Source of the DNA: Datisca glomerata | Taxonomy: Eukaryota; Streptophyta; Magnoliopsida; Cucurbitales; Datiscaceae | Length of the DNA: 64,000 nt | Direction of reading: 5' to 3' | NCBI GenBank assembly: GCA_003255025.1 | Contig: QANY01003900.1 | Coordinates: forward strand, 806,001 to 870,000 | In this document: positions 10,740-20,120 of the stretch, piece after piece | How the letters are laid out: the number at the start of each line of letters is the position of its first letter | Position numbering within the stretch: position 1 is the stretch's first letter | The notes under the pieces: generated by a model | Databases searched by the model: none | Told to the model about the DNA's origin: nothing | What the model saw: the letters and a program-made list of their open reading frames with translations, nothing else | Translations under genes and position numbers: made by a program

Positions 10740-11450
10740 TCATCTGATCTCAAAATTCCTACAGATTCAAAAAATTACACAAAAGAATTGAAGAACACCT
10801 CCAACATAGTAGATCCTAAACACTTAGTTCATGGATTGACCAAGTAGAACTAGAAGTAGCCAGCACAGAAGCTCCCAGCAGCTTATAGAGCAAGACACTC
10901 TACAAAGGTCCATTAGCCTAATCCAGATAGTTTGCAGGGTGTTACAACAACAAAACAAGTGATTCAAAACTTTCAAACCAGTAGCAAAGTTCACAGCATG
11001 ATTCCATTTATGCACATTATATTTAGTAGCTAGCTTGTTCCTCACAACAAGCAGTCAAATGACGCTGTACTTTGAGACATTACCAGCGAATCACAATAGC
11101 TTATAAAAAGTCACACATGGGGGCATTCAAACCAGCAAAGTAGTGTAAACACTAGAAATAGAGAACAAACCATGACATGTTTCAAACCAGAACCTGTTTC
11201 AGGCCAGCACCACTTCTCTATACACAAGGGCTTGGGAATGAGAGGCAAAGCAGCACCTGCTCTCAGTCCAACAAAGGTAGGAGTGTTTCTCACTAGCCAA
11301 TGAAAGCAAAGCAGTATTTTTTCATTTATTGGTATATACTTCAATAAACTATATATTTGTTGAATAACGTTATATATTAACTTATATATAATTCTTAATA
11401 ATATAATTTTATTTTAATTAGCTTCATATAACGTATGAATTTAATTATTA
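10740..11450. other. Intergenic, nothing recognised
   Basis: Short minus-strand frames at 10824-11045 and 11111-11344 lack any known motif and are judged chance. Similar phrases containing GTTTGAAACAGGTT occur near 11180 (reverse) and 11660 (forward), hinting at an old diverged repeat. Confidence 0.3.
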
Positions 11451-11452
11451 AT

Positions 11453-11610
11453 ATTTTTTTTTGTTAAAGGAATATTATTATTAATAAATCATAAAGAGTT
11501 CAAACAGCTACAAAGCCAGAAGACACAAACTCTAAAAGGCCAAAAAGACTTTCTACAGCCCATCCAAATTTTTAAAACTTTTCGAGAATTCAATCTTGAG
11601 TTACATACTC
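11453..11610 (-). mobile_element. 3' end of a truncated LINE
   Basis: On the minus strand this reads as Gly/Cys/Phe-rich 3'-untranslated LINE-type sequence ending in AATATTCCTTTAAC and a poly(A) run (the T-run at 11453-11461). It is consistent with severe 5' truncation of an L1-type element. No coding part is left. Confidence 0.45.
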
Positions 11611-12086
11611 GTATTTGGATTTCAGGTCGTCAATGAAATACTCATTGGTTAATGGAGTGCGTTTGGACTGGTTTGAAACAGGTTCGGAACCAGATTCCAC
11701 AAAATCTCTTTCCTTAACTAATTAAACACGTCAAACACCTTCCATTCATTCAAGCCAAACACCGCCTAATGCATTTGGACTTCAAATAATTATGGAATCA
11801 TTTTGATTAAATAGTTGGATAATGCATTTGATGACCTTTATATAAAATTCTAGTTTCAAAGGAACTAATCTTGGAGAAGTTTTTGGAGGAGGGCACTCCT
11901 CATGGATGTGCGTGTGCATTTCTTCCCTCACATTGTGACCTAGAAGTCATCCTGTGATCATTAGTTTTTAGTAACAATTGAGAATATTAGAATATTAGGA
12001 TATAATGATTTACTTTATTTATTTTCATAGCAGTGTGCAAATAAAACATTAGAAATATAAGAAAAATGATATTTGAGGATATCAGG
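11611..12086. other. Intergenic, possible small MITE
   Basis: GTGCGTTTGG near 11658 and CCAAACACC near 11755 form weak inverted ends typical of small plant MITEs. Nothing else is visible. Confidence 0.25.
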
Positions 12087-12862
12087 TGTTGACGGTCAAA
12101 TCTCAAAGGCGAGACTATGTCAGTAATGTCTTCAACTTACTCTAAAAATAGAAATGGGGGAAGATAAAGTGAGAGACCAAAGAGAGGGGGTAGTCTTATT
12201 TTTATCTATTTGAAGCTTAAGTCAGTACGAAGGTATATGAGAGTTACGTAGAGAGTAAATTGAGAGTTTTTTGCATACCTAAATGAGTGTAATTATCTCC
12301 ATTTTTATAGTGTTAGTTTGGACAATGGGGGTGACTGGGAAAGCAGGACTGCTTAAGGTACGAGCTAAGTTGACCATGCAATGATGTTACCTTGGAATAA
12401 TCTCTGCCTTGGGCCTTTTCTATTGGCTTGGCTGAGGCAGGTGATGATATGTGGTGTCAGGACAACATGTCCTCATCCTTAGGAATGTACCATCTTGATC
12501 TCATTGGACCGTCCATATTTAATACTCCCAATGACACCTCAAAAAAGAAAGTTGATTGACACCTTTGGTGGTGAGCTTTTTATGTTCACCATTGCCTTGC
12601 CTTTTGATTGGTGGAAGTGCATTTAGTATTATTAATGACATTCTATCCTCGGTTTAGATCATGCATCAGTCAAGGAGTTGAGTTTGAAGGAGGCGGAAAA
12701 ATTTTCCACCTAAGACTTATCCCCTCTATCTGAGTGTCTTTATCCCTAGTCTATATCCTTAGTTTCATTGAGGATGGTCTCCCTAATACTTGAACTTTCA
12801 CATTGGGATTGAGCTCGTCCTTGGTTTCATGTGTTCGAGGATGAGGTTTGTCATTGATTTCA

Positions 12863-13093
12863 TGGGGACCTCATCTTCGAGTCTGTGGGGACCTTGCCTC
12901 AGGTCTGGGACCTCGTTCTTCAGTTTGTGAGGGCCTCGTTCTCTGAGGGGATCTTGTTCTCCGAGGGGACCTCATCATCAGGTCCGTGGAGGCCGCATCC
13001 TCGGTCCGCGAGGACCTCATCCTCAATTCTGCGGGTACCTCATCCTCAGCTCTGTGGGTACTTCCTCCTCGGGTCCGTTGGGACCTCGTCATA
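12863..13093. repeat. GC-rich degenerate minisatellite (~18-24 bp unit)
   Basis: Roughly ten units follow the pattern GGGACCTCATCCTCGGTCYGTGG, some shortened to 18 bp. It stands out as a GC-rich island in AT-rich surroundings. It creates open frames on both strands (69 codons plus, 73 minus) with Arg/Ser/Pro-rich translation; these are repeat artefacts. Confidence 0.8.
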
Positions 13094-13184
13094 AGTTGGT
13101 TTTACCTTGGACAAGGTAGTGTTTGTCTGCGGTGCTCCTAGGGCTTGTCGTTGGTGGTTTCACCCTGGATGAGGCAGTACTCAT

Positions 13185-13525
13185 TAGGGGTGTGCATGGT
13201 CGATTCGATCTAGTTTTTAGCATAAAAATTAGACCAAGCTAAAATTCACATCTTGTCATAATGGGGACTGAAGCAACATGTTATGTGCATATAAACCGAA
13301 CTAAGCAGACCTTAAAACAATTGGTCGGTTCGATCGAGTTTTACGGTCCACAAATAGTTTTCTTTCAAGAGGTTCATTAATGAATTCAATCATACATGTT
13401 TCAAAAAATTCTAAATTTTTTCTACATTACAATAAAACTTACAGTTTAAATCATAATTGTAAACTAAACGTTAAAGATAGATGAGAAAAATTTGAAAGGA
13501 GAGAAATGTGAGAAAACATGATATA

Positions 13526-13574
<49 letters not shown>

Positions 13575-13939
13575 AATAGTAGGAAAAGACAGGTTTTTGG
13601 GGTGGAGTTGAAAAAATGGCCGAAAACTTTGTAATTTGTAAAAATGGCCGAAATATGATCGTAGTAAATAATTTGTTTACCCAAATTACACAGCGGTGAA
13701 TAATTATTTATCATATTTCAGTCATTTTTGCAATAATTTATATATATATATATAAGAATAAACGGTCAGTCCAGTCAGTTTTGTCTAAAATATAAGAAAA
13801 TTTTAGACCAAACTAAAAATTTGATTTTTTTAAATCTAAAACTGAAACGATCATAGTTAGCTAAAAAGCTGACCAAATAGATAATTTTTTATTCGGTTAA
13901 GTTCAGTTTGATCTCATTGGTCAGCTTTTCGCACACATA
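13185..13939. mobile_element. Non-autonomous hAT transposon with 8-bp target duplication
   Basis: The left end TAGGGGTGTGC (13185) and the reverse complement of the right end, TATGTGTGC (13939), agree apart from a two-base gap. They are flanked by an 8-bp duplication, GTACTCAT (13177-13184) and GTGCTCAT (13940-13947), 7 of 8 identical. Subterminal sequence on both sides repeats GACCAA.CTAAAA and GGTC.GTTCGATC-like motifs. The 755-bp body has no transposase. It contains a TA/GA microsatellite. Confidence 0.8.
13527..13574. repeat. (AT)n(GA)n compound microsatellite
   Basis: About 24 bases of alternating AT followed by 24 bases of GA within the hAT element. They generate the Leu/Ser and Tyr/Ile repeats of a spurious minus-strand frame at 13451-13714. 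Confidence 0.95.
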
Positions 13940-14068
13940 GTGCTCATCATTTGGTCCCCCTCGAGGTTCATCCCATATGATGTTCCTTTGGGTCATATTT
14001 TGGATGAAGCCAATTTGAGTCATACTGGATGAAGTTATCTCAGATGAGCACGTGAAAAACCGTCAATT

Positions 14069-14598
14069 GTGGATATAACATAATATATAAAGATATTCTT
14101 TAATTTAATAGTATCAAAATACACTCAAATGAGGGCATCTTCATATTTTAAATATTTAGAAAATTCTACAATATTTCATGATAAACAAAGACATCCCTCG
14201 ATTTTTCTCACATTCAAAGTATTTAGGTAAAGATACTCTCCTATGAAGAGTCAAACTAAACATGCTTACATGTAAGTTGTAAATAACAATGTAAAGTTGG
14301 AAATAATGATAAAAACAAGGGCATCAATGCAAATAACCAAAAATTAATTATAAAAAAAAATTAAAGCAAGAGAACATATGACCATCAGCAATGGAATGAC
14401 AGCACGTCAAACAAAAGCTATTTGCCTATTTTATATTCTCTTTCTTACCAAACTTTAGGAATCATGTTTTTGGACTGCATGTTCTTGCAAGTTTTCCCAT
14501 AAAAAGGGTGAAAAAACGAGACTCACGTTTGACTCGGTCAAGTTTTTCAACTCGTAAATCCGAGTTAACTCACTCAAATTCCCGAGTCAGTTTTTTTT
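14069..14598. other. Region downstream of the kinase gene
   Basis: AT-rich; it includes the 3' flank of the minus-strand kinase gene. No polyadenylation signal could be assigned with confidence, and nothing else is recognised. Confidence 0.3.
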
Positions 14599-15669
14599 TC
14601 AATGCAAAACATCAGCCAAAACCTCCCGTAGTAAAAGCTTCCCACTTGATGAAATCCCACACTTAACTTCACCTTTCTGATTTGAACACCTTGCCTTCCA
14701 TTGTTTGGCAACTCTTCTTCTCCTTCTCACTAGAATCAAACTCTTTATCAGACTAATCCACACAGGAGAACTTCTAACTCGTTCAATACAACAATTCTCA
14801 ATTCCTCTTATAATCTCTGACATTGAAGGACGGGTTTCTTGGCTTCTTGACAAACAATGCCCAGCAAAATGTACCATTTTCCTAATCGTTCCTTCCAAAT
14901 AATCAGGCAATAAATCATGACAATTTGAATTTGAAATCAATTTCTCCATTTTTTGGTCTTTGATTAGAGGAATTGCCCACTCAACAATGGAAATTGGCGA
15001 TCTATTCAAATCTATTGCTTTTCTTGAAGTTATAATCTCTAATAAAACAACCCCAAAACTGTATATGTCGACTTTAGTGCTGAGCTTATTGGGTGTGGTG
15101 TAACAAGGGTCTAAATACCCAATAGTACCAGCCGGTTGACTCACCTGAGTCGCCGAGTCAACAGCGAGTCCGAAATCAGCCAGCTTGGGTTTCCAATTTG
15201 AATCAAACAAGATGTTTTCGGACTTTATATCTCTGTGAATGACCAAAGGCTTTTGTTCGTGAAGAAACTGGACTGCACGAGCGAGTTGCATAACGATTTC
15301 GACTCGATTAGGCCAAGCTGGTGGGGTAGATTCAGGATGGAAAAGAAGGTGATGAAGAGTGCCATTGGGCATAAAATCCATGACTAGCAACTGGGTTTTG
15401 GCCGAGTCATCGTAACTCGTTCCGAGGAAGTGGATGATGTTGGGGTTGTGAGCGAGTGATGATAAAACTCGGATTTCGTTGGCGAGTTTGGAGTTGTTTT
15501 CGGCATGGAATTGAAGCTGAAGACTTCGCAAAGTCTTCTTTATAGCAACGAGTTTATCATGTTTGAGTAAAGCTTTGTAGACTAAACCATGGCTTCCTTT
15601 ACCAATGATTTTTGATGAAGAGAAGTTTTGTGTGCCTTTCACAATTTCTTCATATTCAAACTCTATCAT
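14599..15669 (-). CDS. Receptor-like cytoplasmic serine/threonine protein kinase, single exon
   Basis: A 356-residue intronless protein kinase. Visible motifs are the P-loop GKGSHGLVYKA (23-33), catalytic Lys44 in VAIK, Glu65 of helix C, the catalytic loop HRDIKSEN (145-152, Asp147), DFG (165-167), the activation-segment end GTIGYLDP (181-188), Asp201 and Arg280. All essential residues are present, so it should be an active kinase transferring phosphate from ATP to Ser/Thr. The RD catalytic loop and GTIGYLDP motif place it in the plant RLK/Pelle superfamily. It has no signal peptide or transmembrane segment, so it is a cytoplasmic (RLCK) form. From memory it most resembles the Arabidopsis kinase-like protein At5g23170. 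The tail (300-356) has an RRRRR cluster near 315-319. The start is firm because an in-frame TGA lies two codons upstream. Role unknown; signalling inferred. Confidence 0.93.
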   Translation of the reverse strand: MIEFEYEEIVKGTQNFSSSKIIGKGSHGLVYKALLKHDKLVAIKKTLRSLQLQFHAENNSKLANEIRVLSSLAHNPNIIHFLGTSYDDSAKTQLLVMDFMPNGTLHHLLFHPESTPPAWPNRVEIVMQLARAVQFLHEQKPLVIHRDIKSENILFDSNWKPKLADFGLAVDSATQVSQPAGTIGYLDPCYTTPNKLSTKVDIYSFGVVLLEIITSRKAIDLNRSPISIVEWAIPLIKDQKMEKLISNSNCHDLLPDYLEGTIRKMVHFAGHCLSRSQETRPSMSEIIRGIENCCIERVRSSPVWISLIKSLILVRRRRRVAKQWKARCSNQKGEVKCGISSSGKLLLREVLADVLH

Positions 15670-17820
15670 CTCTCAACCTTTCCTCTTCCAAAGATCAAGA
15701 AAAAAAATTAGACTTTTTAGTTATAAATAGCATCGTAATACCTCTCTCACTTATGCTACTTGTCAATAATCATAACACGACATTATTCATACATCACGAA
15801 ATTTAAAATTATTTTTTTAATTTATTTATTTGCCATGTTGAGGTGAAATTATCATCTAGTACTACTAAATCTTAGTTGTGTTGAACGTGACAACAATGTA
15901 TTGACGTAGTAATTAGGTCTCATACTCGTATTGTAAATTTGTGAGTTTGAATTATAATACTTTCATTTCTTAGTAGAATTTGAATTTTGACAAAAAAAAT
16001 ATCACACGACAATAATTTTTTTTATTGTAAAAATAATGTTTTCGACCAAGATTATTTCTTAACCTAAAATGTCACCATGAATTATGGAAGTAGTAATATA
16101 TTTGTCACTCACATTGAACTTTGTTATCTTCTTTTTTTAAGGGGAATTTTTTTTCACAATTTGAGATTTCAATCTCAAACTTAGATGATATCCTTATTTT
16201 ATAACCAATTAGATTATATATCATGATTATACTTTAAGATTTAAATCTAAATTTATCGTCTCGTAATGTTTGACATCCTTATAATATTCCTTTGAATGCG
16301 TCTAAATTTTAAATACTTTTATGAAATTGTAAAAAATATACAAATTTATATATATATATCAATAATTAATATATATATTTAATTAAGATTTGTTGGTTAT
16401 AGGTTGTGGAGGGAAAGATTGGGAGCTTCAATGTAAGTGAGTGGAAGAAAGAGCTAGCTTTTGTAGGTGGCAGAGAATAAAGAAGCTTTAGGGAACATAA
16501 AAAAGTGCAAAAAATAATTAAAAATTTATAAGTAAAAGAGAATATAATTGAGAAAGAATTTAAAAAGTAGTGTAATGGGGAGAAAAAGGTTCTGAGAAAA
16601 AGCAAAGAAGGTGTCCTTGTTAATCAATTCGAAGCAAATTTGAGATGCTCTCCTCTAGGAATTAAGATCCTCTCTCTTGGGAGAAAAGAAAAGTTATATT
16701 TAACATATTTGAGCTATTACAGTATAAGAAAGTATGTCTGTTGTCACGTTTTCTCTTGTATGTTGTCACAGTTTTAAACCGTGATGAAAGCCATCACCGT
16801 GAAAAACTATTACGACAGCTTTCTAAACTTTCAGAGTTCTGTAGCGAAAACTTGATATATAGCGACGGTGATTGGTACTAGAAAATATGTTGAACTGATC
16901 TGAATAATAAAAAAGTAATGTAATCGATGACCTATATATCAACTCAACATAATCTCTGATGTTGTTGTCAAAACATGAAAGATCCACCCTTTAGTTGCAT
17001 GTTGTAGTTTATAAGTAGATATATCCTTAGACTAGATTTAAAATAAAATAAAATGTTTTTAAGAAAATATAAGATTAAATTGAAGTAATCATTTATGCCC
17101 TACTTGTTGCAATTGATTCCTTATTATATTTGATATTAAAAAATTAAACCTTCTTTTAGGGAGACATTAGGTAGGAGTGAGATCTCAACATGGGAACAAA
17201 TATTGAGATGGGAATATATGATATGGTATATTGGCTTCATTTAATAAAGAAAGTCATGCACTGGACTTTTTTTCCCAACAATAATAAGGTTGAAAACTTA
17301 GGGTATATATATATATATATAATAAGGTTGAAAACTTAGGGTGTATATATATATTTATAATATCCTAATTGTAATTGAATAGAAGAATTGTACATTGCCG
17401 GCAGCATGTTTATGTATTTAAAAGTTCATGGAAGCTGGATTTTAATATATAATGTTGAATATGGATGCTTCTTTGCTTGTGGATATGCATATACATATAC
17501 GATCTCCTTTTATTATTTAATTAACAAAACCTGTTTATCTTTTGCATGCAAATAATAAGCTTCATTCTTTTTTCTTTGATTTAGGTAAAAAAATCAATTT
17601 GATCAAATTTATTTTGAATCCTTAATCATATTTTTTTTACGGAAAACGAAAGATTGAATAATTTTTAAAATATTTATTCCTTAATATAGTAGTCAAAGAT
17701 GACAACTAAAACACGTCATTATAAGGTTCAAATGATGTACTTGAGATTAATCTATGGGAGTGTCATCTTAAGATGATAGTTATGATAGCCTACTTATGTT
17801 CGCTACTAAAAAGTGTCATC
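15670..17820. other. Kinase promoter side and intergenic DNA
   Basis: A TATTTATA-like box on the minus strand near 15722-15730 lies about 55 bases upstream of the kinase ATG and may be its TATA box. Farther out, AATAAGGTTGAAAACTTAGGGT plus a TA run is tandemly duplicated (period 38 bp, 17283-17358). A phrase near 16865-16895 (GACGGTGATTGGTACTAGAAAAT) resembles a worn CACTA subterminal end. The minus-strand frame at 16366-16605 shows no motif. Confidence 0.4.
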
Positions 17821-17823
17821 TAC

Positions 17824-20044
17824 CACTAAAACAAAATTATCTTTTAACGACGGGGATTTTCCATCATTAAAAATAAAAAATGATGGCTAAGCACCTATCA
17901 TCGTAAAAGGTGTCGTAAAAAATCAAACATTTTTCACAACGAGGTAAAAATACGACTGTTGCTGGAGCAACCGTCGTATTGATGAATTGCATTTGACGAC
18001 GACTGCTACAGCAACCGTCATCCTTGTTAATTTTGTTTATTTTAATTTAGAAACCATAGTTCGCATTTACAATCAAACCTACAGCCTCAATTTAATTTTA
18101 AAAAAAAAGTTTCTAATACTATAAGCTTCAAAAGTATTTTCTTCTTATAGGAAACAAGAATTATATATTAACAAAATAGACAATATCAAAAGAACCTAGA
18201 AATTAAAACCTCTTGTGAATAATCTTTACATTTCTCCAATGGTCATCAATTTCAAAAGCCGCATTTGCTATCAATATCATTGTGGGTGTGTCTAGTGGCC
18301 ATGGATTTTCATTTGTAGCTTCTTCTATCATTCTTTACAAAACAAAAGAGAAAAATTAGAAATACTACAAGGAAATTGATGCAAAAATGTCAATTTGCAT
18401 GGATAACCTTGAATATGAATTTTTTTTTTCTGAATTGTAGTTGAGATTGAGTAATAGTACATAATTAATATTCATACTTATCAAATTAAATTCCAAACCA
18501 TCATATCCATCATTACTTAATAAGAATTTAGGAAGCCAAAAACTAAAATCACAACTAACGAGAACGCATATATGAATTCTCATCACACTCATATTACATA
18601 ACACATAAAAACATATCTCTAGTCTAAAAAGCTCACCTTATATTAGCAACCATCTGACAGAGACTACGAAAATCATCAAAGCAAAGTGATAAACTTACTC
18701 ACAATTGTGTAGGAGTTACATCAATCAACACAAGCCTAGCAGTTTTAATCTTCTTTTTGAAGAAGAAAGAAGCATGTTTCTTTAATTCATAAAAATTAGA
18801 AGGGCTACTCGTCTTACTTTTCTCAGTATTTGGGAAAGACCAACATGCTTAACATAAGTAAAGCAAAAATGTATTCAAACTTCAAGCTAAACCAGTGAGC
18901 AGCTTCATGACTAACAAAAAATATCTTTATGCGCATGCGATAAAAGAGTATAATGATTAGCATGGACAAAACCATGACTAATATCTACAGACAGTTGCCA
19001 CTTGCATCGCCTTTATAGAAGTGAAAATTATCCCCATGTTGTCAGCCAATTCTCATCCCAAATTAGCAGCATTGAGATCTCTATAAAAACAGCTAATAAT
19101 GAGCAAATTAAAATAGGAAATTGAAACTAACATACATTCTTATTATGTTTGAATTGTCACAGATAACACCTTCAAATAGATAAGTACCAGACAAGATGTG
19201 AACGGTTAGAAATCCTTCAAACACTGGTTCTTCAAAACCTTTCAAATCTTCTAAGTTGTTTGAACATTCTATACGAGTAGCAAGAATGGGTGGGAAGAGG
19301 AAAGGGAATGAGTATGAGGACTAAGGAAGAAGAAGGGTGAAGAAGAACTCGGAGACCATGCCCTTCTGTGCTTTATGTTTTTCACATTTAGATATAACAT
19401 AACATTTAAATTCCAATTTCTATATTGCTTGAACTTTCAATACGCATAACCTAAGCTTTTATTTTCAATGTCCACAACAAAAATTGAAGTGAAAGATAGA
19501 ATCGGATTACAAATGACCAAACCTGAAAAGGGCTAGATTCTGAAGAGAGCACCGGAAAGCAGAGGTGGGGTTCTTAGAGATGATTCCACATAGCTTAGTA
19601 GCATATGAAATCAGAGAAGTTGATGATGATGATGATGATGATGTTGAACTGTTAAACATAGCTCTCGTAGAAGCCAAAGAGGGTTGTAGGGTTCTCTTTG
19701 CACAGTTAGCCACCATTTTTCTTCTCAATCATAGGGAAGAAGAGGCTAGGGCACATATGGATGAGAGAGGAAATGAAATGGGAAAGAGATTGGGAGTGAG
19801 AGTTTATTTTATTTCCCAAATACGATGGGGGTTCCATCCCCCGTCATTTTGTCCCGCGATTCTATTAAAAAATGATGGGGCTTCCTAGCCTCGTCTTTTT
19901 TGTCCAGTGATTCTATTAAAAACACAACGGGGTGTCGATGCCCCGTAATTTTTGTGTTTCATATTATCTCTAATGACGGTGTCTTAGTGCTCCATCGTGC
20001 CTATTTTTTAACGTCCATCGACGAAAAATGATATTGTAGTAGTG
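17824..20044. mobile_element. Non-autonomous CACTA (En/Spm) transposon with TAC target duplication
   Basis: The left end starts CACTAAAACAAAATTATC at 17824. The right end finishes GATATTGTAGTAGTG at 20044, whose complement begins CACTACTACAATATC. Both are followed inward by CGACGG/CGATGG motifs. The 3-bp target duplication TAC flanks it exactly (17821-17823, 20045-20047). Subterminal repeats are conspicuous: ACGACGG, CCGTCGTA, GCAACCGTC on the left; GATGGGG, CCCCGTCA, CACAACGGGG on the right. No transposase is present. The interior carries gene-like sequence on the minus strand (separate entry), so it looks like a gene-capturing CACTA of 2.2 kb. Confidence 0.88.
18203..19716 (-). pseudogene. 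Host gene fragment captured by the CACTA element (function unknown)
   Basis: Within the CACTA, several minus-strand pieces look like exons. The first runs from ATG at 19716 to 19523, 64 codons and two bases, then a GT donor after TTCAG. It is basic and Ser-rich with few acidic residues (one SSSSSSS run), like an organelle transit peptide. A middle piece near 18710-18790 encodes ARLVLIDVTPTQL and ends at a GTGAGT donor. The last is 18203-18331: 42 codons to a TAA after a possible AG acceptor, with acidic and Trp residues, for example ENPWPLDTP and AFEIDDHW. I do not recognise the protein. Coding-like composition at both ends and splice-like borders support capture of one host gene rather than chance, but the chain of exons is not proved. 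Confidence 0.45.
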
Positions 20045-20088
20045 TACAATTGTTTTAATGATGATTTTGTTATCTATATGTCATTATA

Positions 20089-20120
20089 CACTACAACAAA
20101 TGTGTGTTTTAATAGCACAG
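20089..20120 (+). repeat. Orphan CACTA-type terminal repeat
   Basis: CACTACAACAAATGTGTG is a typical CACTA left end and differs from the TIR of the neighbouring complete element. No matching right end (TTTGTTGTAGTG) is seen downstream, so it marks a decayed or truncated second element only 44 bases from the first. Confidence 0.5.

Larger units (their letters stand above)
12087..14068. mobile_element. Candidate solo LTR or TIR element hosting a nested hAT
   Basis: TTGACGGT at 12089-12096 is matched by its exact complement ACCGTCAA at 14059-14066. The sequence on both sides of the nested hAT shares an unusual GC-richer, GACCTCG-type composition. This suggests one older insertion of about 1.2 kb before the hAT entered. 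The left end reads TGTTGACGG, as an LTR might. No coding domain is visible, so the class is uncertain. Confidence 0.35.

Noticed and set aside
12871..13094. Open frames on both strands over the GC-rich array (69 and 73 codons)
   Set aside because: They are translations of a degenerate tandem repeat and show only low-complexity residues.
14705..15806. Plus-strand frames opposite the kinase gene
   Set aside because: They are shadows of the intact minus-strand kinase frame.
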